A stretch of 64,000 nt of DNA from GCA-2731375 sp002731375 (lineage in GTDB: Bacteria > Pseudomonadota > Alphaproteobacteria > GCA-2731375), in NCBI GenBank assembly GCA_030752605.1, contig JASMDX010000067.1, forward strand, positions 9,770 to 73,769, given 5' to 3'. A model generated the notes under the pieces. It was not told the origin of the DNA. It searched no databases and was given only the letters and a program-made list of their open reading frames with translations. Positions 42,386-51,312 of this stretch are shown in pieces. The translations under genes were made by a program, and so were the position numbers. The stretch's first letter is position 1, and every line of letters begins with the position of its first letter.

Positions 42386-43591
42386 ATGGATATCGCCTTA
42401 TCGGATGAATTACGTGCCTTTCAGGCCGAGGTCCGGAGCTTTCTGGAAGATAATTTGACAGCGGAATTTCGCGAGGCCTCGCGGCTTTGCACGACCATCG
42501 TCGCCGAGCATGAGGCGACCATGGCGTGGCAACGTATATTATACCGCCGGGGTTGGGCGGCGCCGAATTGGCCGGTGGAGCATGGCGGAACCGGGTGGGA
42601 TCCTATGCGCCGATACCTATTTGCCGCCGAATACGCCAGGGCCGGTGCTTTGCGGCTAGTGCCCCAGGGACTGTCCATGGTGGCGCACGCCATCATGGGC
42701 CACGGCAGCGAAGCACAAAAAGCGTTCTATCTACCGCGAATTCTGTCGGGCCAGGATGTCTGGTGCCAGGGTTATTCGGAACCGGGCTCGGGCTCGGATC
42801 TGGCTTCCCTGCAATGCCGTGCGGTCGCGGACGGTGACGATTATATCATCAATGGCTCCAAAATTTGGACCACGTCGGCCCATTACGCCGACCGCATGTT
42901 CTGCCTGGTCCGCACCAAGACCGACGGCAAACCCCAGGCTGGCATCACTTTTCTGCTGTTGGAAATGGATACCCCCGGCCTCACGGTGGAACCAATTCAT
43001 ATTCTGGGCGGCGACCATGAATTCAATCAGGTGTTTTTTGAGGATGTGCGGGTGCCCCAGGAGAACAGGCTCGGGGCCGAGAACGAAGGTTGGACCGTTG
43101 CCAAGTATCTGCTGGAATTCGAACGGGGCGGCGATGCCCGGGCAGCCAGGCAGCGGACCCGACTGGACGAGGCACGGCGTCTGGCGGCGGCGCGGCGGCA
43201 AAGCGATGGCTGTAGCCTGCTGGAAGAACCTGGTTTCGCCGCCGATCTGGCGGCGTTGGAGATCGAGCTGACGACGGTGGAGTTCACCGAGATGCGCACC
43301 ATGGCCGAGATTGCCAAACGCGGCAGTCCCGGTCCTGCTTCGTCTATGCTGAAGACCCGCTCGACTGAGGTCCAGATGGCTATCAGTGAGTTGGCCATGC
43401 GGGCCATCGGCTATTACGCGGCGCCGCACCAACCGGTAGAGCGCCTGGCGGGCGCTAACCTGGAACCTCTTGGCCAGCGGGATGAGATGTCCATCACGGC
43501 GCGCTATCTGAATGACCGGGCCGGCAGCATATATGGTGGCTCCAATGAAATTCAGCGCAATATCATGGCGAAACTGGTGTTGGGTATGTAG
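42386..43591 (+). CDS. Acyl-CoA dehydrogenase, long (PimC-like) type
   Basis: The 401-residue protein belongs to the long acyl-CoA dehydrogenase clade. It has GWAAPNWPVEHGGTGW near residue 60, WCQGYSEPGSGSDLASL, and INGSKIWTTSAHYADRMF. GGSNEIQRNIMAKLVLG ends the chain. At the position of the usual catalytic glutamate (YEGT) it has YGGS, so the base must lie elsewhere, as in PimC-type large subunits of pimeloyl-CoA dehydrogenase. Pimeloyl-CoA is the BadI product, so a role in pimeloyl-CoA oxidation fits. No PimD-like small subunit is seen next to it. Confidence 0.85.
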   Translation: MDIALSDELRAFQAEVRSFLEDNLTAEFREASRLCTTIVAEHEATMAWQRILYRRGWAAPNWPVEHGGTGWDPMRRYLFAAEYARAGALRLVPQGLSMVAHAIMGHGSEAQKAFYLPRILSGQDVWCQGYSEPGSGSDLASLQCRAVADGDDYIINGSKIWTTSAHYADRMFCLVRTKTDGKPQAGITFLLLEMDTPGLTVEPIHILGGDHEFNQVFFEDVRVPQENRLGAENEGWTVAKYLLEFERGGDARAARQRTRLDEARRLAAARRQSDGCSLLEEPGFAADLAALEIELTTVEFTEMRTMAEIAKRGSPGPASSMLKTRSTEVQMAISELAMRAIGYYAAPHQPVERLAGANLEPLGQRDEMSITARYLNDRAGSIYGGSNEIQRNIMAKLVLGM

Positions 43592-43643
43592 GGTATCGGC
43601 GAGTTTTTTGGCGTCGAACCGAGACTTTGGATGGAGGTAGGCG

Positions 43644-44687
43644 GTGTTGCGACTGGTGGTGATCGGCGCGGGCCTTATAGGACGCGAACATTGCACATTG
43701 ATTCGGGAGCATCCAGGGGCCGACCTCGCCGGCCTAGCTGATATTTCGCCGGAAACCGGCCCATACGCGAAAGAAATTCGCGCGCCATATTTCTCCGACT
43801 TTGAACGAATGCTCGACGAGACCAATCCCGATGGCGCGATCGTCGCCGTTCCGAACAAGCTTCATGTCACGGCTGGGCGTGCCTGTCTATCCAGGGGCAT
43901 ACCCTGCCTGGTCGAAAAACCCATCGCGGACACAGTCCAATCCGCCCGTGAGCTTGTGGAATTGAGCGAGCGGTCCGAAATTCCAATCCTCGTCGGTCAT
44001 CACCGCCGTCATAGTCCCGACGTCCGCGAGGCGCGGCGTCTTGTGGAGGCAGGCGCCTTGGGCGAGCTTGTCGCGGTTAACGGCATGTGGCTGGCGGATA
44101 AGCCAGACGACTATTTCAAGGTTGAATGGCGGCGTTCCCCCGGTGGCGGCCCGATACTGATCAATCTTATCCATGAAATCGATTGTCTGCGCTTTATCGT
44201 CGGCGAAATAGCCAGCGTTCGCGCCTTTACCTCCAATGCCGCCCGTGGCTTTGACGTCGAGGATACGGTCAGCATTGCGTTGCGCTTCGAAAATGGTGTG
44301 CTCGGCAGCTTTTTAATGAGTGATGCCGTGGCCTCGCCCTACACCTGGGAAGTGACCTCGGGGCAAGCCTTGTATTTCCCGTATCAACCGGGTGATTGCT
44401 ATTTTTTTGCTGGCCGGAATGGGTCATTGGCGGTACCCAGCATGGACCTGTGGCGCCATGATGGCGTGGACATGGCCTGGCAGGATCCGCTATCGCGCCA
44501 GCGTATAGAGCTTGACGGATCGCGCACCTATCGAAACCAGATTGAGCATTTTCTGGCCGTCGTCTCAGGCGGTGAAATTCCAATCGTGACGGCGCGCGAT
44601 GCAATGATGACCCTGGCCGCCACGCTTGCCGTCGAAACAGCGGCCCGTGAGGACCGGACCATTACCGTCCAGGAAATGCTTACCTGA
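43644..44687 (+). CDS. Gfo/Idh/MocA family oxidoreductase
   Basis: The 347-residue NAD(P)-dependent oxidoreductase has the Rossmann motif VVIGAGLIGREH, NKLHV, and the family's catalytic-lysine motif LVEKPIA. HIVNL-like ILINLIHEIDCLRFIVG is its second lobe. It begins with GTG, supported by GGAGGT at 43633-43638. The substrate is commonly a sugar, cyclitol or related hydroxyl compound. Any link with the alicyclic cluster upstream is unproved; a cyclic-alcohol substrate is possible. A gap of 52 bases separates it from the acyl-CoA dehydrogenase. Confidence 0.85.
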   Translation: MLRLVVIGAGLIGREHCTLIREHPGADLAGLADISPETGPYAKEIRAPYFSDFERMLDETNPDGAIVAVPNKLHVTAGRACLSRGIPCLVEKPIADTVQSARELVELSERSEIPILVGHHRRHSPDVREARRLVEAGALGELVAVNGMWLADKPDDYFKVEWRRSPGGGPILINLIHEIDCLRFIVGEIASVRAFTSNAARGFDVEDTVSIALRFENGVLGSFLMSDAVASPYTWEVTSGQALYFPYQPGDCYFFAGRNGSLAVPSMDLWRHDGVDMAWQDPLSRQRIELDGSRTYRNQIEHFLAVVSGGEIPIVTARDAMMTLAATLAVETAAREDRTITVQEMLT

Positions 44688-44809
44688 AAGAGATCAGCGC
44701 TGGTAATGTCCCAATACCGTTTTCTAGAGCGTGAAAATCAGCATCACCAGCAGCGCCACGGCCATATTCCTGTTTTTCTTGCGCTTGCTTGAACAAGGAC
44801 GGCGGCGGG

Positions 44810-45448
44810 CTACTCCGCCGCGCTGGGCGTTTTCGTGATCAGCGTGCGGTATTCCGGGAGGTAATCGCCGCGCCGTTCCAATAATGCGGCATCGCGCATT
44901 TGATAGCCGTTGCCCGCATGTGCCGTCATTTGCTCGACCGGTGTTGGGTTGGTGACCTCCGGCCAATGGCCTGGCTGCGGCTCCGCTCCCTCGGCGACGA
45001 TGGCGAGGGGCAGGTCGTCGGCCACGGCGGGGGGCTGGGTGATCTTCAAGATATCCCAGCTGATTTCCAACGGAATGTTATTTGGATCATAGAAATAGAT
45101 CGACCACATGGTGCCGTGATCCACCGCGCCGGAAACATCAAAACCGGCGGCTTCCAGCCTGTCCTTGGCGGCGAACAGATCCGCGCGGCTTTCGCACGTC
45201 ATGGAGACGTGATCGAAGCCCAGGGGCTGCCGGCTGGGGGAGCCGTGCGGTTTCGGGTTCATGGACTGGGCGCCCTCGTAGGCAAAAAAGGCGATTTGCG
45301 CCTCGCCCGCGCGGAAGAAATAATGACGGTAGCCGTCGTGGCCCACGCCGGCCTCCAACGTCAGGCCCAGCAGATCGCGATAGAAGCGGATGGTGGCTTC
45401 CAGATCGTGGGTGATGAATGCCAGATGATTGATCCCCGTAAGCGCCAC
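44810..45448 (-). CDS. VOC superfamily protein (glyoxalase/extradiol dioxygenase fold)
   Basis: The 212-residue protein has two beta-alpha-beta modules: GINHLAFITHDLEATIRFYR with a likely metal His, and QPLGFDHVSMTCESRADLF with a second. YDPNNIPLEISWD carries the glutamate ligand. This fits a glyoxalase/dioxygenase-like metal enzyme. The frame is open to 45562, but a GTG at 45448 follows GGAG by 7 bases and lies just before the first beta strand, so it is preferred. A 13-codon hydrophobic frame lies after the stop (44724-44765) and is not called. Substrate unknown. Confidence 0.78.
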   Translation of the reverse strand: MALTGINHLAFITHDLEATIRFYRDLLGLTLEAGVGHDGYRHYFFRAGEAQIAFFAYEGAQSMNPKPHGSPSRQPLGFDHVSMTCESRADLFAAKDRLEAAGFDVSGAVDHGTMWSIYFYDPNNIPLEISWDILKITQPPAVADDLPLAIVAEGAEPQPGHWPEVTNPTPVEQMTAHAGNGYQMRDAALLERRGDYLPEYRTLITKTPSAAE

Positions 45449-45618
45449 GATGTTCTCCAATCCCCTAAAGATGTCATATGAAGGCTGCCATCCCAATTTA
45501 TAGCAAACCTTTTCAATATCGTGATGTGTTAGATTATCTGGGTGCATCCGCCCCTGGGACAAGCCATGTGCGCGGAAACAATCTGTTGCCCCAATAGTAC
45601 TGATTCAAAGGACAGCCC

Positions 45619-46464
45619 ATGACCGTTGATACCCATCGCCAGACCGTGGTCGATTTCTATGACACTCATCCCATCAACGAAGGGCAGATCCTGGAAAAAC
45701 TGGAACACGACGGCGTCGATCTGGCCGGCCTGACCGAGGATGTCCTGCAGGATTATGACATGGATCATTTCGATGGCCTTGCCGCCATCGATACCCTGGC
45801 GCAAAAGATCGCAGCCACTGCGGATAACCATGTGCTGGACGTGGCTAGCGGCATGGGCGGGCCGGCGCGCTACCTGGCGCGGCATTACGGCTGCCGGGTC
45901 ACCGGCATCGATCTGACCGCCAGCCGGGTTGAAGGGGCGCAACGGCTGACCAAGCTGGTCGGACTATCCGAGGCAGTGCAATTCCGCAACGCCGATGCCC
46001 TGGCCAACCCGTTTCCCGAGGCGCATTTCGACGCGGTAATCGGCCAGGAAGCCTGGTGCCACATTCCCGACAAGGCCCGGTTGACCGGCGAATGTGTTCG
46101 GGTCACCAAGGTCGGCGGCCATATCGCCTTCACGGATATTCTGCAACGCCGCGCCTTGAATGGCGAAGTCACGGCGCGCCTGCAACAGGACCTGGGCTTT
46201 GCCGAACTTGGCAGCCTGGCGCGCTATCGGGACCTGTTGGCGGCGAATGGCTGCGAAGTTATGGAGGCGGAGGATATGAGCGATCACTGGACGGTCGTTC
46301 TGCGCCAGCGGCTGGAGATGTACCGTGGCCTGAAGGAACAGACGATTGCCAGTTTCGGTGCGGCGCATTTTCAGGCCTGGGATGATTTCTACAGTTTCTT
46401 CGTGGGCCTGTACGAAAGCGGGGATCTGGGTGGCGGCCGTTTTCTGGCTCTACGCACCGCTTAA
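45619..46464 (+). CDS. SAM-dependent class I methyltransferase
   Basis: The 281-residue protein has the SAM motif I VLDVASGMGGPARYLA (about 74-89), motif II in GCRVTGIDLTASRVEGAQ, and QFRNADALANPFPEAHFDAVIGQEAWCHI. The layout (ASGxGGPARYLA plus QEAWCHI) is like that of small-molecule N- or C-methyltransferases of the UbiE/sarcosine-methyltransferase kind. The acceptor is not known. It is convergent with the TrmO-like gene and divergent from the VOC gene. Confidence 0.82.
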   Translation: MTVDTHRQTVVDFYDTHPINEGQILEKLEHDGVDLAGLTEDVLQDYDMDHFDGLAAIDTLAQKIAATADNHVLDVASGMGGPARYLARHYGCRVTGIDLTASRVEGAQRLTKLVGLSEAVQFRNADALANPFPEAHFDAVIGQEAWCHIPDKARLTGECVRVTKVGGHIAFTDILQRRALNGEVTARLQQDLGFAELGSLARYRDLLAANGCEVMEAEDMSDHWTVVLRQRLEMYRGLKEQTIASFGAAHFQAWDDFYSFFVGLYESGDLGGGRFLALRTA

Positions 46465-46474
46465 CGCTGCCAGC

Positions 46475-46936
46475 TTACCAATAGTCCGCCATGATCTCCC
46501 TGGCCCAATCCGGCTCCCGGACCTCGCCCCGTGGTGCGAAGCCGCTAAGGTAGGGTTTTAGGTCCAGCACAGGGGTCCCGTCGATGGCATCCAGGCCCTT
46601 TACAGTCAGCGTCAATCCGTCCAGGGCCATAATCCGGCAGACGGTAACCGCCAGGCGGTTGGGGCGCCCCTTTCCACGCTGAGCGAAAATGCCCACCTTG
46701 GGCCAATCCGAACGGCCGCGGGGATGGCGGGCGGAAGAGACGATTTTTTCTTCTGCCACCTTGTGAAAATGAAATAGTACCTCTACATGGGAGAAATCCG
46801 CCAAACCAGCCAGGGCGTCGGTCTGGTATTGCTCGCCATCCAGTTCGATGGCTGCCTGTTCCCGGCCCCAATTGTCGTCCCGAGCCTTGGCCCGACCGCC
46901 GCGAACATAACCGATGGGGATGAGTGTAATGCTCAT
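46475..46936 (-). CDS. TrmO/YaeB-like tRNA methyltransferase
   Basis: The 153-residue protein resembles the TsaA/TrmO family, which N6-methylates t6A37 in tRNA-Thr using SAM. Family blocks are LIPIGYVRGGR, FSHVEVLFHFH, HPRGRSDWPKVGIFAQRGKGRPNRLA in outline, and GTPVLDLKPYLSGF. The protein is shorter than E. coli TrmO and stops after the beta-barrel core, as do many relatives. The substrate is therefore less certain. It lies next to a methyltransferase of a different fold, probably by chance. Confidence 0.78.
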   Translation of the reverse strand: MSITLIPIGYVRGGRAKARDDNWGREQAAIELDGEQYQTDALAGLADFSHVEVLFHFHKVAEEKIVSSARHPRGRSDWPKVGIFAQRGKGRPNRLAVTVCRIMALDGLTLTVKGLDAIDGTPVLDLKPYLSGFAPRGEVREPDWAREIMADYW

Positions 46937-47719
46937 GATTCCGTATCCTGCCTATCCGATCAGCTTAGCTCAGTTTATTCAACAAAGCTTAGGCTGGTAG
47001 CAAGCCCGTTACGCTCATGCCTTTTCTGAACCGGCCATGAATGTGTGCTAGCAGGTCCCGCGTTGCCTTGGTCAAGCCATAGCTGCGCCAGGGAGGTAGC
47101 GGCATTGGGCCAAGGCGGTTTCGCGGCTGAAGGGCCGAACAGAGCCATATGCTTTCGGCAAACAACAAACCGGCCAATATAGCCGCTTTTTTTCCATCGA
47201 AGTTCCGATTCGACTAGCGCCGTGAGAACGGCTGCGTCGCATTAGTTGCCGGGAACCATGACCATGGTGACATGCGGAGCTAGAACAATGATCGCGGCCG
47301 ACGGTCTTTCATAACGTCTATTGGCGAACCGCTTCGGTAAGGAGATCAGGGCGGTAGCGATGATATTGGAGATCGGCGCGATGGTTTAACTGAGAGCGGA
47401 AACAAATAGCGCACCGGGGCCGGCGGCGGCATTTAAATTTTGAACGTTCATGGCAGATCTTCTTATGTATTGCGCCTGTGCAATTTCGTGTTTCGTTGCG
47501 TTCATAGAACCCTGAACACGGTTCGGGAGACGCGTCAAATCCGCATTGCTGACCCGCGAATTTTGCATGGCCAATGGCAGGTTTCGATGCTGTCCAAAAG
47601 CTATAATTCCAAATGACCGTTTGTAGAAACTTGTGTTATTGTTCGCACCACGAAATAAGCAAGCGAAGGTCGTGTAGAAATTCGGCCTTGATAAATATAA
47701 AATGGGGTAGTGGGGTCAA
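46937..47719. other. Long intergenic region with decayed coding-like sequence before the ABC importer operon
   Basis: Nearly 800 bases lack an intact gene. On the minus strand a frame with coding-like codon use runs from 47574 to about 47235, broken by a TAA at 47386-47388. It reads NAAAGPGALFVSALS before the stop and TIAPISNIIATALISLPKRF after it. No family was recognised. The part near the importer has TATAAT at 47602-47607, a possible promoter box for that operon. A remnant gene is likely but not proven. No RNA gene was seen. Confidence 0.4.
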
Positions 47720-48823
47720 ATGTCCGAAGCGTCCGATACGCTTGTCAAATTTGAATCCGTGCAAAAGAGCTATGACGGCGAAACGCTTGTCGTGAAGGAC
47801 CTCAATCTTGAAGTCGCACGGGGTGAATTTATCACTATGCTGGGCCCGTCAGGTTCAGGCAAGACCACTTGCCTGATGATGTTGGCCGGCTTCGAGACTG
47901 CTACCCACGGACGGATCTACCTCGACGGCGTGTCCATCAACAACGTGCCACCGCACAAACGCGAAATTGGTATGGTATTCCAAAATTATGCCCTTTTCCC
48001 GCACATGACTGTTGCCGAAAATCTAGCCTTCCCGCTTAAAGTACGTAAGCTGGCGCGAGCCGATGTGGAGGACCGAGTGCAGAATGCGCTTGATATGGTG
48101 CAGCTCTCTGACTTCGGCGGCCGACGGCCGGCACAACTTTCTGGCGGACAACAGCAGCGCGTCGCGGTGGCACGGGCCTTAGTATTCGACCCCAAGCTGG
48201 TTTTGATGGACGAGCCATTAGGTGCGCTCGACAAGCAGTTGCGCGAGCAGATGCAATATGAGATCAAACACATCCACGAGAAAATCGGCATCACCGTAGT
48301 CTACGTGACACACGACCAATCGGAAGCCCTAACAATGTCGAACCGCATTGCCGTTTTTGATGACGGCATCATCCAGCAGTTGGCCACACCATCAGATCTT
48401 TACGAGCGCCCGGAGAACTCCTTTGTGGCCCAATTCATCGGCGAGAACAACAAATTGACTGGCACCGTCATCGAAGAAGCTATCGGCACTTGCACAGTGG
48501 CTCTCGAAACCGGCGAACAGGTTAAAGCCAACCCTATCAATATTAGCGGTACTAGCAGCCCAACGATGCTATCGCTACGCCCCGAAAGGGTGTTTTTGAA
48601 CCCGTGTCAGGGAGAATGCGAAACCACGGTGTCAGGCCGAGTAGAGGAACTGATCTACTTGGGCGATCATATCCGCACCCGAATGTCAGTTTGCGGCCGG
48701 GACGATTTTATCGTCAAGATTCCAAATGCCATGCGCCAATCCGGTCTGGAACCTGGTCAACAGGTGCCACTCGGTTGGCGAACCGAGGATTGCCGTGCCC
48801 TCGACATGCCGAAGACAGCATGA
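47720..48823 (+). CDS. Polyamine-type ABC importer ATPase (PotA-like)
   Basis: The 367-residue ATPase has Walker A GPSGSGKTT (42-50), the signature LSGGQQQRVAVARAL, Walker B VLMDEPLGALDKQLR, and a C-terminal TOBE/OB region. The motif set places it with spermidine/putrescine or related amine importers (PotA/CysA-like class). It begins an operon with a binding protein and two permeases. The coding sequence has visibly lower GC than genes to either side, as do the next three, hinting at recent acquisition. The exact substrate is unknown. Confidence 0.9.
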   Translation: MSEASDTLVKFESVQKSYDGETLVVKDLNLEVARGEFITMLGPSGSGKTTCLMMLAGFETATHGRIYLDGVSINNVPPHKREIGMVFQNYALFPHMTVAENLAFPLKVRKLARADVEDRVQNALDMVQLSDFGGRRPAQLSGGQQQRVAVARALVFDPKLVLMDEPLGALDKQLREQMQYEIKHIHEKIGITVVYVTHDQSEALTMSNRIAVFDDGIIQQLATPSDLYERPENSFVAQFIGENNKLTGTVIEEAIGTCTVALETGEQVKANPINISGTSSPTMLSLRPERVFLNPCQGECETTVSGRVEELIYLGDHIRTRMSVCGRDDFIVKIPNAMRQSGLEPGQQVPLGWRTEDCRALDMPKTA

Positions 48824-48875
48824 ACCGGGACCTAAGGTCCTAATCTTTACGAAACTAAACAACAGGGAGATAACC

Positions 48876-49973
48876 ATGAAACGCAACTTTAAATTTTTCG
48901 CCGCGGCCTTGGTTGCGGCGTCTGTCGTAGTCGCCGGACCGGCGATAGCGCAGACAGAACTAGTCGTGGTCTCTTGGGGCGGCGCCTATACCGCGAGCCA
49001 GCAGAAAGCCTACCACGACCCGTATATGAAGAAGAACCCGGGCATCAAGATCATCAACGATGATTCGGCACCGGAAGCGGTCGCCAAACTAAGAGCGATG
49101 AACGAGGTCAAGAATGTGACCTGGGATCTGGTAGACGCCGTTGCCTCGGACGCCATGCGGCTCTGTGACGAAGGCTTGGCTGAACCAATCAACGCTGACA
49201 AGGATCTAGCTCCAGCGCCGGATGGCACTCCGGCGTCTAAGGATTTTGGCGACCTTCTGGTGTCGGAATGTTTCATTCCACAGATTGTGTACTCGACCAC
49301 ATTCGGCTATCGAAAAGACTTGGTAAAGGTCAAGCCGACCAGTGTTTGCGATGTTTTCGATCTTGGCAAAATTCCAGGCAAGCGCTCACTTGAGAAAAAG
49401 CCTATCAACAACTTCGAATGGGCTTTGCTATGTGACGGCGTTGCCCCCGACAAGATCTACGACGTGCTTGGCGCCAAAGGTGGCGTGGAACGTGCCCTGA
49501 AGAAACTCGCCACCATCAAGGGCCATGTGATTTGGTGGACAAAGGGCGCCCAGACGCCGCAGCTCCTGGCAGACGGTGAAGTGGTCATTGGCTCAACTTA
49601 TAACGGCCGTCTATTTTCGCTAATTGAGGAGGAAAAGCAGCCGGTCGGGATGTTGTGGGATTGGCAGGTCTTCGACCTTGATGGCTGGATTATTCCAAAA
49701 GGCACCAAGAACCTTGCGGCAGTGAAAAAGTTTGTCCGCTTTGCGACCGACACACAGCGGCTTGCTGACCAGGCCAAGTTCATCTCGTACGGCCCGGCCC
49801 GCAAATCCTCGGCACCGCTGGTGTCTAAACATGCCACGCTTGGGATCGACATGAAGCCGCACATGCCAACTGATCCCAATAATGCCAAGACCACGCTGTT
49901 GTACAACTATGAATTCTGGGCTGATCACCAGGACGATTTCACGCAACGGTTCCAAGCTTGGCTCGCCAAATAA
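48876..49973 (+). CDS. Periplasmic binding protein of a polyamine-type importer
   Basis: The 365-residue protein starts with a signal peptide (KRNFKFFAAALVAASVVVAG, cleavage near AIAQ). The mature part has LVVVSWGGAYTASQQKAY, AKLRAMNEVKNVTWDLVD and WWTKGAQTPQLLADGEVVI, typical of PotD-like class II binding proteins. The ATG at 48876 has AGGGAGA about 7 bases upstream; an open frame upstream to 48726 lies inside the ATPase gene and is not used. An 11-base inverted repeat follows the stop. Confidence 0.9.
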   Translation: MKRNFKFFAAALVAASVVVAGPAIAQTELVVVSWGGAYTASQQKAYHDPYMKKNPGIKIINDDSAPEAVAKLRAMNEVKNVTWDLVDAVASDAMRLCDEGLAEPINADKDLAPAPDGTPASKDFGDLLVSECFIPQIVYSTTFGYRKDLVKVKPTSVCDVFDLGKIPGKRSLEKKPINNFEWALLCDGVAPDKIYDVLGAKGGVERALKKLATIKGHVIWWTKGAQTPQLLADGEVVIGSTYNGRLFSLIEEEKQPVGMLWDWQVFDLDGWIIPKGTKNLAAVKKFVRFATDTQRLADQAKFISYGPARKSSAPLVSKHATLGIDMKPHMPTDPNNAKTTLLYNYEFWADHQDDFTQRFQAWLAK

Positions 49974-49985
49974 GGGAAATACCGT

Positions 49986-50014
49986 ATCCGGGGTGGTCAG
50001 AAGCCACCCCGGAT
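49986..50014 (+). terminator. Hairpin between binding protein and permease genes
   Basis: ATCCGGGGTGG (49986-49996) and CCACCCCGGAT (50004-50014) form a perfect 11-pair stem with a 7-base loop and no T run. In operons of this kind such a hairpin often protects the binding-protein message or lowers permease expression. It covers the ATG-containing bases at 50013, which argues for the later permease start at 50043. Confidence 0.6.
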
Positions 50015-50042
50015 GAATTGTGAACTGCAGTCCTTGGTTACG

Positions 50043-51311
50043 ATGGCGGGTATCGTCCAACAAGAAGAAGGCATCTTTACCGCGGATGGCACGCCACTCC
50101 GCGTAAGCTTGGCGCGCGCCCTAAGGCGGCAGAAAATTCGCGCGCTGTTATTGGTCGCGCCATTATTACTTTTCATTTCCATCACCTTTCTTGTCCCGAT
50201 CGGCGACATGCTCTTCCGCTCGGTGGACAACAAAATCGTCGCCGAGGTTCTTCCCCATAGCACCAAGCTTCTCGCAAACTGGGATCCCGCCTTGGGCCAA
50301 CTGCCCTCGGAGGAAGTCTACGCCGCTATGGTCAAAGATCTAAAGGAAGGCCGAAAGAACCGCACCATCACAAGAGCCGGTCAACGCCTGAACTACGAAT
50401 CGTCCGGGATGTCGAGTTTGTTTCGATCGTCCGGTAGGAAGGCAAAGCGCATCAAGGCGCCTCCATACAAAGAGGCCTTGATCAAGACCAAGAAGGAATG
50501 GGTTGAAATTGAGACCTGGAAGCTGATTAAGCAGTTCTCGACCGCCTATACGGATGGATACCTGTTGGCTGCCGTCGACACTAAACGCCAATTTGAAGGC
50601 GGAGTTGTGCAAGTTAGTGAAAGTAGGCGCATTTATCTACCGTTGTTCGTCAGAACCTTGCGACTTAGCCTCATCATTACCTTGCTGACGCTGCTGTTCG
50701 GCTTTCCGGTCGCTTATCTCATGGCGAACCTGCCGACTAAGGCATCCAACGTATTGCTTATATTTGTGTTGTTGCCATTCTGGACCTCGCTGTTAGTGCG
50801 TACGACGGCCTGGATTGCGCTGCTTCAACAACAGGGCGTCATCAACGAGTTTCTAGTCGTGGTTGGCCTAGTCAGCACCGAAAATCGGCCACAGATGATT
50901 CACAACGAATTCGGCACCGTCGTCGCGATGACGCATATATTGTTACCTTTCATGGTACTGCCGTTGTTCAGCGTTATGAAAACGATTCCCGGCAGCTACG
51001 TCCGAGCCGCAGTGTCACTGGGCGCGCACCCCTGGGTTGCATTCTGGAAGATTTATTTTCCCAATACGGTACCAGGTATCGGCGCTGGGGCAATACTAGT
51101 CTTTATTCTGGCGATCGGCTATTACATAACGCCGGAACTGGTTGGGGGAACGACTGGCACCTTCATTTCTAACCGTATAGCCCACCACATTTCGTCATCC
51201 CTGAACTGGGGTCTCGCAGCGTCACTGGGCATAATCCTGCTTGCTGTCGTGATCGCTTTATTTTTGATTTACGATAAGATCGTCGGTATTGATAACATGA
51301 AGCTGGGCTGA
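50043..51311 (+). CDS. Importer permease, PotB-like, with long first external loop
   Basis: The 422-residue permease has a first helix near residue 30 (LLLVAPLLLFISITFLVPIG). A long hydrophilic region of about 150 residues follows (about 55-200), then the usual five helices with the EAA loop AAVSLGAHPWVAFWKIYFP. The PotB family is normally under 320 residues, and the extra length is in the loop after helix 1. The ATG at 50043 is preferred to 50013, which lies in a hairpin arm. The ribosome site is weak at both. The next permease starts 1 base after its stop. Confidence 0.87.
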   Translation: MAGIVQQEEGIFTADGTPLRVSLARALRRQKIRALLLVAPLLLFISITFLVPIGDMLFRSVDNKIVAEVLPHSTKLLANWDPALGQLPSEEVYAAMVKDLKEGRKNRTITRAGQRLNYESSGMSSLFRSSGRKAKRIKAPPYKEALIKTKKEWVEIETWKLIKQFSTAYTDGYLLAAVDTKRQFEGGVVQVSESRRIYLPLFVRTLRLSLIITLLTLLFGFPVAYLMANLPTKASNVLLIFVLLPFWTSLLVRTTAWIALLQQQGVINEFLVVVGLVSTENRPQMIHNEFGTVVAMTHILLPFMVLPLFSVMKTIPGSYVRAAVSLGAHPWVAFWKIYFPNTVPGIGAGAILVFILAIGYYITPELVGGTTGTFISNRIAHHISSSLNWGLAASLGIILLAVVIALFLIYDKIVGIDNMKLG

Positions 51312-51312
51312 G

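Noticed and set aside
44724..44765. 13-codon hydrophobic frame after the VOC gene
   Set aside because: It is very short and no ribosome site is convincing, although codon use looks coding-like.
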